Positions 38,616-47,718 of a stretch of DNA of 64,000 nt are shown one piece after another (the stretch's first letter is position 1; each line of letters opens with the position of its first letter). Source of the DNA: Roseiarcus sp963761435 (GTDB lineage: Bacteria; Pseudomonadota; Alphaproteobacteria; Rhizobiales; Beijerinckiaceae); contig CAVXHJ010000020.1 in assembly GCA_963761435.1 (NCBI GenBank), forward strand, positions 248,001 through 312,000. The letters run 5' to 3'. The notes beneath the pieces were generated by a model that worked only from the letters and a program-made list of their open reading frames with translations, was not told where the DNA came from and did not search any database. A program made the position numbers and the translations under genes.

Positions 38616-39188
38616 ATGGCGCGTGAAGGAGAAGGCGGCCGCGGCCGTGATCGCAATCGCGAGGACCGCGACAGCGAATTCGTCGATCGTCTCGTGCATA
38701 TCAATCGCGTGGCGAAGGTGGTGAAGGGGGGCCGGCGTTTCGGTTTCGCTGCGCTCGTCGTCGTCGGCGACCAGAAGGGGCGTGTCGGCTTCGGCCACGG
38801 CAAGGCGCGCGAAGTGCCTGAGGCGATCCGCAAGGCGACCGAGGCCGCCAAGCGCGGCGTCGTGCGCGTGCCCTTGCGCGAAGGGCGGACGCTGCATCAC
38901 GACGTCAACGGCCGGCATGGCGCGGGCCGGGTCGTGCTGCGGGCGGCGCCTGCCGGTACGGGCATTATCGCCGGCGGACCGATGCGCGCCGTATTTGAAT
39001 CGCTTGGCGTTCACGATGTCGTCGCCAAGAGCCAGGGGTCGTCGAACCCCTACAACATGGTCCGCGCGACCTTTGACGCGCTGGCGCGCGAGGACAGTCC
39101 GCGTTCAGTCGCCCAGCGGCGCAATCTCAAGGTGTCGACCCTGCAGTCGCGCCGCCAGGGCGTCGAGGCCGACGCCGCCGATTCGTGA
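38616..39188 (+). CDS. rpsE: 30S ribosomal protein S5
   Basis: 190 residues from the ATG at 38616, which gives the usual MAREGEG start; an ATG nine bases upstream is possible. A charged Arg/Glu/Asp-rich leader of about 20 residues precedes the double-stranded RNA-binding domain (LVHINRVAKVVKGGRRFGF). S5 helps decoding accuracy. The end contains SSNPYNMVRATFDAL. Confidence 0.96.
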   Translation: MAREGEGGRGRDRNREDRDSEFVDRLVHINRVAKVVKGGRRFGFAALVVVGDQKGRVGFGHGKAREVPEAIRKATEAAKRGVVRVPLREGRTLHHDVNGRHGAGRVVLRAAPAGTGIIAGGPMRAVFESLGVHDVVAKSQGSSNPYNMVRATFDALAREDSPRSVAQRRNLKVSTLQSRRQGVEADAADS

Positions 39189-39202
39189 GAGAAAGAGAAC
39201 GG

Positions 39203-39394
39203 ATGAGCGTCGAGAAGACCATCACGCTGGAGCAGACCGGCAGCGCCATCGGGCGTCCGGGTTCGCAGCGCGCAACGCTGAGGGGCCTCGGCCTCGACAG
39301 GATCGGCCGGCGCTCGAGCGTTGCCGACACGCCCGCCAATCGCGGCATGATCGCCAAGGTCGCGCATCTCGTGCGCGTGGTCCACGGCCGGTAA
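39203..39394 (+). CDS. rpmD: 50S ribosomal protein L30
   Basis: 63 residues from the ATG at 39203. TLEQTGSAIGRPGSQRATLR and the end MIAKVAHLVRVVHG are conserved. The upstream in-frame ATG at 39185 would overlap rpsE and adds only MRERER. L30 binds 23S rRNA near the L7/L12 stalk base. Confidence 0.94.
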   Translation: MSVEKTITLEQTGSAIGRPGSQRATLRGLGLDRIGRRSSVADTPANRGMIAKVAHLVRVVHGR

Positions 39395-39406
39395 GGATCG
39401 CTATCC

Positions 39407-39892
39407 ATGAAACTCAACGAAGTGAGAGACAATCCCGGATCGTCGAAGCCACGCATTCGCGTCGGACGCGGCATCGGATCAGGCAAGGGCAAGCAGGCCG
39501 GCCGGGGCGGCAAGGGCCAGACCGCCCGCTCGGGCGTCCGCATCAAGGGCTTCGAAGGCGGGCAGATGCCCCTGCATCGCCGTCAGCCGAAGCGCGGCTT
39601 CACCCCGCCCGCCCGACTGATCTATAACGAGGTCAACCTGGGGCGCATCCAGCGTGCGATCGACGCCGGGAAACTCGACCCGGCCGAGCTGGTCACGGTC
39701 GAAAGCCTGATGAAAGCTGGGGTCGTCAACCGGCGACGCGACGGCGTCAAAATCCTTGGCGTCGGCGAATTGACCTCAAAGGCAAGCTTCGAAGTCGAGG
39801 CAGCGTCGAAAAGCGCCGCAGCGACAATCGAGAAGGCCGGCGGCAGCCTCAAGATGTTGCGGCAAGACGCCGCTCCTTCCGCCGCCTCCTGA
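39407..39892 (+). CDS. rplO: 50S ribosomal protein L15
   Basis: 161 residues, with the Gly-rich RNA-binding N-terminus (RVGRGIGSGKGKQAGRGGKG) and the conserved core FEGGQMPLHRRQPKRGF. A late assembly protein. A 145-base gap follows before secY, containing a GGCGCC / GGCGCC hairpin at 40000-40019 but no T-run. Confidence 0.97.
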   Translation: MKLNEVRDNPGSSKPRIRVGRGIGSGKGKQAGRGGKGQTARSGVRIKGFEGGQMPLHRRQPKRGFTPPARLIYNEVNLGRIQRAIDAGKLDPAELVTVESLMKAGVVNRRRDGVKILGVGELTSKASFEVEAASKSAAATIEKAGGSLKMLRQDAAPSAAS

Positions 39893-40037
39893 GCGGCCGG
39901 TCGCCTCCGGGATGACATTGGCGCGGGCGACGACCATATGCTAGGGGCGTTTCCGCCAACGCCTGCCTCGGCTGGCGGGAGCAACCTGTCGTAAAAAAGG
40001 GCGCCAGTCGTGAGGCGCCGTCCGGAGCGAATCCGCC

Positions 40038-41372
40038 ATGGCGTCGGCCGCCGAGCAACTCGCAGCCAATATCAACTGGTCCGCCTTCGCCAAGGCCGAC
40101 GAGCTCAAGAAGCGCATCTGGTTCACTCTGGGCGCGTTGGTCATATTCCGGCTCGGGACCTATATTCCCCTTCCCGGCATTGACCCTGCGGCGTTCGAGG
40201 CCTCGTTCCTCGGGCAGAAGCAGGGCGTCCTCGACATGTTCAACATGTTCTCGGGCGGCGCCGTTCAGCGCATGGCGGTGTTTGCGCTCAACATCATGCC
40301 GTATATCTCGGCCTCGATCATCATCCAGCTCTTGAGCTCGGTCGTTCCCTCGCTCGAGGCGATCAAGAAAGAGGGCGAGCAGGGACGCAAGATTCTCAAT
40401 CAGTACACGCGTTATCTGACGGTCGTGCTGGCGATCTTCCAGGCCTACGGGATCTCGATCGGGCTCGAAGGACGCGCTGGGATCGTCAGCGATCCGGGAC
40501 TCCTGTTTCGCATCTCCACCATCGTGACGCTGACCGGGGGCACCATGTTCCTGGTCTGGCTCGGCGAACAGATTACGTCACGCGGGGTCGGCAACGGGTC
40601 GTCGCTCATCATTTTCGCCGGCATCGTCGCGCGATTGCCGCAAGCGGTGGTGGAGCTGTTCGAACTCGGCCGGCAGGGCTCGATATCGACCGGGCTGGTG
40701 CTGGCGGTCGTCGTCATGGTGTTCGTCGTCGTCGCCTTCATCGTGTTCATGGAACGGGCGCAGCGGCGGGTGCCGATCACCTATCCGCGGCGCCAGGTCG
40801 GCAACAAGATGTATGAGGGGCAAAGCTCGTTCCTGCCGCTGAAGCTCAATACGTCCGGCGTCATTCCGCCGATCTTCGCCTCCTCGCTGCTTCTGTTGCC
40901 GACGACAGTCGCCAATTTCGCTCAAGGGTCGTCGGGCTCGGGCGTGCTCTCGACGATCTCGGCGCTCCTCGGCCGGGGCAGCGCTCTCTATCTCATTCTC
41001 TATGCGGTGTTGATCGTCTTCTTCGCGTTCTTCTACACCGCTACCGTCTTCAATCCCTCCGACACCGCCGAGAATTTGAAAAAGCACGGCGGCTTTATTC
41101 CGGGCGTCAGGCCGGGCGAGCGCACGGCGCAATATATCGATTACGTTCTGACTCGGATCACGGTGCTCGGCGCGCTCTATCTCGCGGTGATCTGCCTCCT
41201 GCCGGAATGGCTCATTTCCTATGCGGCGCTGCCGTTCTATTTTGGCGGGACGTCGCTCCTGATCGTGGTCAACGTGACGATGGATACGGTGGCCCAGATT
41301 CACGGCCATCTGCAGGCGCATCAATATGAAGGCCTGATCAGAAAGGCCAGGTTGAAGGGGCGGAAACGATGA
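40038..41372 (+). CDS. secY: Protein translocase subunit SecY
   Basis: 444 residues and ten predicted membrane helices. SecY forms the protein-conducting channel of the inner membrane with SecE and SecG. Conserved parts include the N-terminal RLGTYIPLPGIDP, the cytosolic loop with ERAQRRVPITYPRRQVGN, and the GFIPGVRPGERTA loop that contacts SecA and the ribosome. Its stop overlaps the adk start by four bases. Confidence 0.98.
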   Translation: MASAAEQLAANINWSAFAKADELKKRIWFTLGALVIFRLGTYIPLPGIDPAAFEASFLGQKQGVLDMFNMFSGGAVQRMAVFALNIMPYISASIIIQLLSSVVPSLEAIKKEGEQGRKILNQYTRYLTVVLAIFQAYGISIGLEGRAGIVSDPGLLFRISTIVTLTGGTMFLVWLGEQITSRGVGNGSSLIIFAGIVARLPQAVVELFELGRQGSISTGLVLAVVVMVFVVVAFIVFMERAQRRVPITYPRRQVGNKMYEGQSSFLPLKLNTSGVIPPIFASSLLLLPTTVANFAQGSSGSGVLSTISALLGRGSALYLILYAVLIVFFAFFYTATVFNPSDTAENLKKHGGFIPGVRPGERTAQYIDYVLTRITVLGALYLAVICLLPEWLISYAALPFYFGGTSLLIVVNVTMDTVAQIHGHLQAHQYEGLIRKARLKGRKR

Positions 41373-41962
41373 GGTTGATACTGCTCGGGCCTCCCGGGGC
41401 GGGAAAGGGCACGCAGGCGCAGAGGCTGGTGAAGACCCTGCACATTCCCCAATTGTCGACTGGCGACATGCTGCGCGCGGCGGTCGCGGCGGGAACGCCG
41501 ATCGGGCGCAAGGCGAAAGCGGTGATGGAGTCGGGCGCGCTGGTGTCGGACGACATTGTCGTGGGCATTATCAATGACCGCATCGAAGAATCCGACGCCA
41601 GGCGGGGCTTCATCCTTGATGGATTTCCGCGCACGCTGGCGCAGGCGCGGGCGTTGGAGGCGATGCTGGCCGCCAAGGGGCTAAAGCTCGACGCCGCAAT
41701 CGAATTGACGGTCGACGCGGCTAAACTCGTCCAGAGAATCGTCAGGCGCGCCGAGGAAGCGAAGGCCGCAGGGCTGCCGGCGCGAAAGGACGACGATCCG
41801 GAGGTGTTCAAGTCGCGTCTCGCCGCTTACGAACGGGACACCGCCGCCGTGACGCCGTTCTACTCCGAACGCGGAATTTTGCACGAAGTCGACGGCATGG
41901 CCCCCGTCGAGGGCGTCGCCAGAGCGATTGATGCGGTCCTTTCGGAGGTCGCCGCCGCGTGA
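41369..41962 (+). CDS. adk: Adenylate kinase
   Basis: 197 residues, the short form without a zinc lid. It interconverts ATP and AMP with two ADP. P-loop GPPGAGKGTQAQRL, the AMP-binding STGDMLRAAV and DGFPRTLAQARAL are present. It overlaps secY (ATGA). In most relatives the next genes are rpsM and rpsK, but here an acyl-CoA hydrolase follows with a four-base overlap. Confidence 0.97.
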   Translation: MRLILLGPPGAGKGTQAQRLVKTLHIPQLSTGDMLRAAVAAGTPIGRKAKAVMESGALVSDDIVVGIINDRIEESDARRGFILDGFPRTLAQARALEAMLAAKGLKLDAAIELTVDAAKLVQRIVRRAEEAKAAGLPARKDDDPEVFKSRLAAYERDTAAVTPFYSERGILHEVDGMAPVEGVARAIDAVLSEVAAA

Positions 41963-43020
41963 CGGCGCCGCCGCCAGAAGCCGAGGCGCTCGCCGAGCGA
42001 GGCGGCCACGCCGGCGTCATCGTGCTGAACCGTCCCAAGGCGCTGAACGCGCTCACTCTCACCATGGTGCGCTTGATTGCGGCCGCGCTCGACAGATGGG
42101 AGCGTGACGATTCTGTCGATCGGGTCATCATCCGTGCGGCGGGGGACCGCGCGTTTTGCGCTGGCGGGGATATCCGCCGCCTCTACGACCTCGGGCGCGC
42201 CGGTGATCATAACGCTCAACTGACGTTCTGGCGCGAAGAATATCAGCTCGACCACCGGATCAAGACCTATCCAAAACCGATCGTCGTCTTGGCGGACGGC
42301 ATTACGATGGGCGGCGGCGTCGGGCTCTTGATGGCCGCGTCGCACCGGGTCGCGGGCGAACGTTTCGTCTTCGCCATGCCGGAGGTCGGCATCGGCTTCT
42401 TCCCCGACGTTGGGGCGGCTTGGTTCCTGCCGCGGCTGAAGCATCGCACAGGGGTCTATTTCGCGCTGACCGGCTTGCGCGCCGACGCCGGCGATGCGCT
42501 CGCGCTGGGCCTTGCTGAGACCTTTGTCTCCGGCGCTGCGTTTCCGGCGTTGGCGCGCGAGCTGGAAAACGATGAGCCGGTCGAGACCACGCTCTCCCGC
42601 TTCGCGGCTTCCCCGCCGCGCTCGGCGCTGATCGGCGAGGCCGACGGCATCGAGGCCTGTTTCTCCCGGCCCGATCGTGCGGCGATCATTGAATCGGTGC
42701 GCGAGGCGGAGACGCGCGGCCGCGCCTTTGCGGCTCCGGCGCGGGTTGCGATGCTGGAGAAGTCACCGACGAGCCAGGCGATCGCGCTGAGGCAGATGAA
42801 GCTCGGCTCAGCAATCGACTTTGACCAGGCGCTGGCCATGGACTATCGCATCGTTTCGCGAATTTGTCGTGGGCGCGATTTTTACGAGGGCGTTCGCGCC
42901 GTGATCGTCGACAAGGACAATCGCCCGAAATGGAGCCCGTCGCCGTCGACGGGTGACGTCGATGCCTATTTCGCGCCGCTCGGCGGCGACGAGCTGACGT
43001 TTCCGGCACACGGCGCATGA
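41959..43020 (+). CDS. Enoyl-CoA hydratase/isomerase family, 3-hydroxyisobutyryl-CoA hydrolase-like
   Basis: 353 residues from a GTG overlapping the adk stop (GTGA). The crotonase fold is clear: the oxyanion-hole segments FCAGGDIRRLYD and GGGVGLLMAASHRV, and the catalytic acidic region AMPEVGIGFFPDVGAAWFLP, which is typical of 3-hydroxyisobutyryl-CoA hydrolases. The length, longer than enoyl-CoA hydratases (about 260), supports this too. The hydrolase acts in valine breakdown. Its place at the end of the ribosomal cluster is unusual and may tie it to that promoter. Confidence 0.85.
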   Translation: MTAPPPEAEALAERGGHAGVIVLNRPKALNALTLTMVRLIAAALDRWERDDSVDRVIIRAAGDRAFCAGGDIRRLYDLGRAGDHNAQLTFWREEYQLDHRIKTYPKPIVVLADGITMGGGVGLLMAASHRVAGERFVFAMPEVGIGFFPDVGAAWFLPRLKHRTGVYFALTGLRADAGDALALGLAETFVSGAAFPALARELENDEPVETTLSRFAASPPRSALIGEADGIEACFSRPDRAAIIESVREAETRGRAFAAPARVAMLEKSPTSQAIALRQMKLGSAIDFDQALAMDYRIVSRICRGRDFYEGVRAVIVDKDNRPKWSPSPSTGDVDAYFAPLGGDELTFPAHGA

Positions 43021-43487
43021 AATACATCATGCGACAGAGCCGCGATGGCGCGATCGACCTGATCGATCGCTCGCCGGCGGCGACCGACGACGGCGATTTC
43101 GCGTCGGCCATTTCGCGGCTCGGTTGGGGGACGGCGCTTATCTGGTACATGCGCACGCTCGCCTGGGTCTGGGTCGCCAAGGGCCTCTTCGACTGGGCGA
43201 TTATTCTTGGCGCTTTTCCGGCGCTCGGCCAGTTCACAACGATGGCCCTGCCGCTTCAAGCGACGATCGTTGCTTTCGCATGTCTCGATTTGCTGGCCGC
43301 TATCGGTCTATGGCTGGCGGCGCCCTGGGGCGGCGCGATCTGGCTCTTGTGCGCGGTGGTCGAGGCCGCGTCGCCCATCCTCAGTCCGCGTGCAGCGGCG
43401 ATCGGCTTTGGCGGCGCAGTTGTCAATGTCGCCCTCGTGGCGGGGTACTTCCTGCTGAGCTATCGCGCTGCACGCGAACGCGCCTGA
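43017..43487 (+). CDS. Small membrane protein (DUF6163-like)
   Basis: 156 residues; the ATG overlaps the previous stop by four bases. A soluble N-terminus of about 35 residues precedes four hydrophobic helices (VWVAKGLFDWAII, ATIVAFACLDLLAAIGLWL and others). It resembles the uncharacterised DUF6163 membrane proteins that occur in this order. Function unknown. Coupling suggests it is the last gene of the operon that began with rpsL. Confidence 0.75.
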   Translation: MKYIMRQSRDGAIDLIDRSPAATDDGDFASAISRLGWGTALIWYMRTLAWVWVAKGLFDWAIILGAFPALGQFTTMALPLQATIVAFACLDLLAAIGLWLAAPWGGAIWLLCAVVEAASPILSPRAAAIGFGGAVVNVALVAGYFLLSYRAARERA

Positions 43488-43712
43488 GCGCCTTCCCAAG
43501 CGTTCGGCATAGGCCGAACAGCGTCGCGCTCGCCGAAGTTTGCGTCCTGTCAACGTAAACAAAGCCTTTGATTCAATTGAAATTTACCAGCGCAGGAAAA
43601 CCTTGGATTCATCTTGACTCTTAAATCCGTATTCACGCGCTTACGTTACAGTTCAGCCCATAAGAGGAGCGAAGAAGCGTCGAATACGGACGAAAATTCA
43701 GAGGGGTGTGCT

Positions 43713-44225
43713 ATGATTAACGCAGTCAGAACGCAGGATATTCCGGTCCGCTCGGAAACTGAACTTCGCGTGTCCGGCTTGTATCTTGAGACCTTGACAA
43801 TGGTCGAGCGGCTTCATCGCCGGTTGCTTGACGTCATCAAGGATGAATTCGACCGTCGTGGACGCTCCGACATCAATGCCGTGCAGGCGTTGCTGTTGTA
43901 TAATATCGGCGACAAGGAACTAACCGCGGGCGAATTGCGCACCCGCGGCTACTACCTCGGCTCGAATGTCTCCTACAACGTCAAGAAACTTGTCGAGATG
44001 GGCTTCCTCCACCATTCACGTTCGCGGATCGACCGGCGATCGGTTCGAATCAGCCTAACCGATCGGGGTAAGGAGGCGCACCGCATCGTCTCCAGCGTCT
44101 ACGAGAAGCACGCCCGCACAATTGAGCAGATCGGCGGCATTCCCGGCGACGACTTCGCCCGCATGAACGCTTCCCTGCTACGCCTCGAGCGCTACTGGAC
44201 CGACCAGATCAAATATCGCCTCTGA
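43713..44225 (+). CDS. ldtR: MarR-family regulator, LdtR-like
   Basis: 170 residues from the ATG at 43713, behind AGAGGGG. The winged helix-turn-helix lies at about residues 50-130 (NAVQALLLYNIGDKELTAGE, then IDRRSVRISLTDRGKEA as the wing). In Liberibacter and Sinorhizobium, LdtR controls the L,D-transpeptidase gene ldtP and stress tolerance. Here too the next gene is an L,D-transpeptidase. The assignment rests on sequence pattern and this neighbour. The operator site was not identified. Confidence 0.82.
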   Translation: MINAVRTQDIPVRSETELRVSGLYLETLTMVERLHRRLLDVIKDEFDRRGRSDINAVQALLLYNIGDKELTAGELRTRGYYLGSNVSYNVKKLVEMGFLHHSRSRIDRRSVRISLTDRGKEAHRIVSSVYEKHARTIEQIGGIPGDDFARMNASLLRLERYWTDQIKYRL

Positions 44226-44261
44226 ACACTCTCCGTTAACCTAAGAACGCTTCTGTCATAC

Positions 44262-44284
44262 GGGCGTCCGCGGTGCGGGCGCCC
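44262..44284 (+). terminator. Terminator-like hairpin after ldtR
   Basis: GGGCG-CCGC and GCGG-CGCCC pair around GGT with one T/G mismatch, followed by GTCTTGTGTTTG. It lies 37 bases after the ldtR stop and would separate it from the transpeptidase gene. Confidence 0.55.
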
Positions 44285-44445
44285 GTCTTGTGTTTGACTC
44301 GCCCGAGCCATAAAAAGGCCCGACTGACCCATATGTTCGTGGCTCAGCCGGAGCCTCCAGTGAACGGCCCAACCCCGTTCGAGCGAGTTGGGTGGAGGCG
44401 GGTCGGGGCGGGATGCGCGGCGTCCTTCGTGGAGTTATGCAATTG

Positions 44446-45735
44446 ATGCGTGGCATGATCGTCTCGCGGCTCTCACGCCGCGCATTTTTTGCCGCGACGG
44501 CAAGCGTAGCTTTTGCCGTCGCGCTCGGAACCGTCCCGTCCAAGGCCGAGGACCAAAACAGCAGTCAAGCGGAATGGCCGCAAAGCTATGAGTTGTCGCC
44601 GCATATGGCGGTCGGGCGCGAGGCGACTCCTATCCTGTCGGCGGCGACGAACGATGCGACGGAAGCGGCGATCCAAAAATATCAGGAGATCGTTGCGAAT
44701 GGCGGCTGGAGTGCGGTGCCGACCGCCGTCGAGCTCAAGGTCGGCTCGAAATCGAAGGCCGTTGAAGCCCTGCGCCAGCGGCTCGTCGTGTCGGGGGACC
44801 TCGATCCGGTGGCGGGCGGGGGGCCGATCTTCGATTCGTTTGTCGAAGCGGCGGTCAAGCGCTTCCAGGCCCGACACGGCCTGAGCCAGACGGGCGTAGT
44901 CAATGAGGCGACCTTCACCGAACTCAACGTGCCCGCCGCCGCGCGACTGCAGCAACTCCAGACCAATATCGTCCGGCTGAAGGCCTATAGCGGCGACCTC
45001 GGCTCGCGCTTCGTGGTGGCGAACATCCCCGCGGCCTCGGTCGAGACGGTCGATGGCGGCGTTGTCTACTCCCATCACGCCGCTGGCGTCGGCAAGATCG
45101 ACCGACAGTCGCCGATCATGCAGACCAAGGCGACCGAGATAAATTTCAATCCGTTCTGGACCGTGCCGCCGTCGCTGATCAAGAAGGATCTGATCCCGAA
45201 GATGAAGGCGGATCCGAATTATCTGACGGACGAGAAGATCCGAATCTTCAACAAGGACGGACAGGAGGTTTCTCCCTCGTCGATCGACTGGAACAGCAAC
45301 GAGGCGACCAACTTTAAATACCGCCAGGACACCGGCGCCGATCTCAATTCGCTCGGCTTCGTGCGCATCAACATCGCCAACCCCTACGGCGTCTACATGC
45401 ATGACACGCCGTCGAAGGGCATTTTTGGCGATGACTTCCGCTTCGTGTCCTCGGGCTGCATTCGGGTGCAGGACGTGCGCGACTATGTCGCCTGGCTGTT
45501 GAAGGACAACCCCGGTTGGGGCCGCGACCAGATCGACGCGGTCATCCGCTCCGGAGAGCGCGTCGACGTCAAGCTCACGCAACCCGTCAACGTCTACTGG
45601 ATCTATATCACCGCCTGGGCGACTCCGGACGGCATCGTTCAGTTCCGGCCTGACGTCTATCAGCGCGACGGGGCGGGCCCGGGACCGCTTGCCTCCGCTG
45701 TTCCGTCACAGCCGATGGCGCTGCCGCAGGAGTAG
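44446..45735 (+). CDS. ldtP: L,D-transpeptidase with peptidoglycan-binding domain
   Basis: 429 residues from the ATG at 44446, chosen because GGAG at 44431-44434 is 11 bases upstream; the ATG at 44437 is too close to it. A twin-arginine-like signal (SRRAFFAATASVAFAVALG) leads to the periplasm. A peptidoglycan-binding domain spans about residues 90-160 (KAVEALRQRLVVSGDL). The YkuD catalytic domain contains YMHDTPSKGIF and the active-site SSGCIRVQDV with the nucleophilic Cys. It makes 3-3 cross-links in peptidoglycan or attaches proteins to it. Likely controlled by the preceding LdtR. Confidence 0.9.
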   Translation: MRGMIVSRLSRRAFFAATASVAFAVALGTVPSKAEDQNSSQAEWPQSYELSPHMAVGREATPILSAATNDATEAAIQKYQEIVANGGWSAVPTAVELKVGSKSKAVEALRQRLVVSGDLDPVAGGGPIFDSFVEAAVKRFQARHGLSQTGVVNEATFTELNVPAAARLQQLQTNIVRLKAYSGDLGSRFVVANIPAASVETVDGGVVYSHHAAGVGKIDRQSPIMQTKATEINFNPFWTVPPSLIKKDLIPKMKADPNYLTDEKIRIFNKDGQEVSPSSIDWNSNEATNFKYRQDTGADLNSLGFVRINIANPYGVYMHDTPSKGIFGDDFRFVSSGCIRVQDVRDYVAWLLKDNPGWGRDQIDAVIRSGERVDVKLTQPVNVYWIYITAWATPDGIVQFRPDVYQRDGAGPGPLASAVPSQPMALPQE

Positions 45736-46017
45736 TCGTCGCCGCTGGGCGTGGGACGGCGGGACCGCTCGGCGACCGATAAACACGTCTTGCCCCTGGC
45801 AGGCTCACCCATCGCGACCACGGGTTCGAAAACGAAGCCAAGTTGCGAACCCTGGCAAGGATGGTAGGATGCGTGAAGTTGGCGCCGGTGTCATATGACC
45901 GGCCGCCCAGAGGCTGCTGGCAGCGCCTCCAAGTCGCTTTGCAAATATCCATGGGGGGCCGTTCTTCGAGCCGCTTGATATATTTTGCGTCGCCATGAAA
46001 TCGATGTGGGGATTGAA

Positions 46018-47001
46018 ATGAGTTTGAACGAAGCAGTCGGGGGATCGACTTCGCGCCCGGCGAAATTCATCGACTATATTGCAATCATGCGGCTCGATCA
46101 CGCAACCAAGCACGTGTTTGTTGTGCCTGGAATTATTCTTGCGCTGCTGCTGCGGGGTTCTCAGGTCAATATTAATGTCTGGTCTTTCGTGGCCGGGGCC
46201 TTGGTCGCGGTTTTGATCGCTTCGGCGAACTACGTCATCAATGAATGGCTGGATCGGGATTTTGACGCGCTGCACCCGACCAAGTCGGCGCGGACCGCCG
46301 TGCAAATTCGCCTGGAGGGATCGGTCGTCTGGGCGCAATGGTTGGTGCTGGTCGCCATTGGCCTTGCGATCGCGGCCTCCTCCAGCACGACAATGCTGTA
46401 TGTCGCGATCGCCTTTGCCGCTCAGGGCATCATCTACAATGTCAAGCCGTTGCGGTCCAAGGACTATCCCTACGTCGACGTGCTCACCGAGTCCGTGAAC
46501 AACCCTCTGAGGCTGATGATCGGCTGGGCGATGGTCGACCCGTCGACCTTGCCTCCCTCCAGCATACTCATCGGCTACTGGCTGGGCGGCGCCTTTCTGA
46601 TGGGCGCGAAGCGCCTGTCGGAATACAGAGAAATCGTCGCCTCTCACGGACGCGACCTGCTGGTGCGCTATCGCGCGAGCTTCGCCGGCTATGATGAGAT
46701 GAATTTGACCTCGTCGTGTCTGGTTTATGCGCTGTTGAGCTCAATGGCGCTTGCCATATTCTTCGTGAAATACAGAATTGAGTATATATTGGTTCTGCCC
46801 GCAATTGCGATTTTATTCGGAAAGTATCTGGCGCTCTCGATGCAGCCGGCGTCCACGGCGCAAAAGCCAGAGCGGCTATTTCGTGAAGGCGGTCTGATGA
46901 CGATCGTTGTCGTGATCGTTTTGATTTTTGCCGTCTGTTCAGTTGTGAATATTCCGATGCTGGAGTCTTTGACAGCGCAGCAATATATCAAGCTAAACTA
47001 G
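46018..47001 (+). CDS. UbiA-family prenyltransferase
   Basis: 327 residues from the ATG at 46018 with GGGGA upstream. About eight or nine membrane helices. The first prenyl-diphosphate motif is present as Asn75-x3-Asp79-x3-Asp83 (NEWLDRDFD), followed by HPTKSARTAV, which resembles decaprenyl-phosphate phosphoribosyltransferases more than the ubiquinone enzyme. A second acidic motif is weaker (KRLSEYRE). The neighbouring HAD phosphatase starts five bases later, which would suit a phosphoribosyl product that needs dephosphorylation. More AT-rich than its neighbours, so possibly acquired. Confidence 0.78.
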   Translation: MSLNEAVGGSTSRPAKFIDYIAIMRLDHATKHVFVVPGIILALLLRGSQVNINVWSFVAGALVAVLIASANYVINEWLDRDFDALHPTKSARTAVQIRLEGSVVWAQWLVLVAIGLAIAASSSTTMLYVAIAFAAQGIIYNVKPLRSKDYPYVDVLTESVNNPLRLMIGWAMVDPSTLPPSSILIGYWLGGAFLMGAKRLSEYREIVASHGRDLLVRYRASFAGYDEMNLTSSCLVYALLSSMALAIFFVKYRIEYILVLPAIAILFGKYLALSMQPASTAQKPERLFREGGLMTIVVVIVLIFAVCSVVNIPMLESLTAQQYIKLN

Positions 47002-47005
47002 TTTG

Positions 47006-47698
47006 ATGCTGATTGACTGGAATTCATTCGATCTCGTTGTGTTCGACGTAGACGGGACGTTATACGATCAGAGGAAGTTGCGGCTGAGAATGGGGGGGAG
47101 ACTTCTTCTCCATTGTCTCAAGTCCGCCAATACGAATACGGTACGAATATTGGGCGCGTACCGCAAATGGCGTGAAGAGCTGGCCGATCAAGGCGAAGAG
47201 AATTTCGAAGAGATCCTGATCCAGCGATTGGCCGCCCGCTATGGAAAGTCTCCGTCCGACATCCAGGCGATCGTCGGCGACTGGATGGAGACCAGACCTC
47301 TCCCGCTTCTCAGAGAGTGCAGGTATCCCGGAGTTGCGGAGCTGCTGGCGCTGCTTCGATCCGCCGGAAAGACCATCGGCGTGCTTTCCGACTATCCAGC
47401 GCAAGACAAGCTATCCCGGCTTGAGTTCGAGGCGGATTTCGTGGTTAGCGCCAGAGACGAAGAGGTCGCCGTGCTCAAACCACATCCCCGCGGCCTGCAG
47501 CGCCTCATGGCGCTCGCCGGGGTCGGGCCCGAAGCGACGGCGATGATCGGCGACCGCGCCGAGCGGGACGGGGAAATGGGACGGCGCGCGGGGGTGAAAA
47601 CATACCTCCGCAGCGAAAAGCCAATTCCCGGCTGGGATTGCTTTGGCTCATATTACGACCTCCTCGGGTCCGCGCCGGCGAGCCGGATTTCCCGATGA
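47006..47698 (+). CDS. HAD-superfamily hydrolase paired with the UbiA gene
   Basis: 230 residues from the ATG at 47006 (a TTG one codon earlier is less likely). HAD motifs: DVDGTLYD with Asp14 as nucleophile and Asp16 as acid, VLSDYP with its Ser, the lysine in LKPHP, and MIGDRAERDG for magnesium. A helical cap lies between motifs I and II. The four-base gap to the UbiA-type gene makes a joint step likely, probably removal of a phosphate from a lipid- or sugar-linked intermediate. The substrate is not known. Confidence 0.8.
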   Translation: MLIDWNSFDLVVFDVDGTLYDQRKLRLRMGGRLLLHCLKSANTNTVRILGAYRKWREELADQGEENFEEILIQRLAARYGKSPSDIQAIVGDWMETRPLPLLRECRYPGVAELLALLRSAGKTIGVLSDYPAQDKLSRLEFEADFVVSARDEEVAVLKPHPRGLQRLMALAGVGPEATAMIGDRAERDGEMGRRAGVKTYLRSEKPIPGWDCFGSYYDLLGSAPASRISR

Positions 47699-47718
47699 AC
47701 TTGGCGTAGACCCCTGTC

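Noticed and set aside
45822..45852. tRNA-like GGTTCGAAA with inverted arms after ldtP
   Set aside because: Only GGGTTCG and CGAACCC pair over a 17-base loop. No acceptor stem, anticodon arm or CCA context can be folded; it is more likely a weak terminator.
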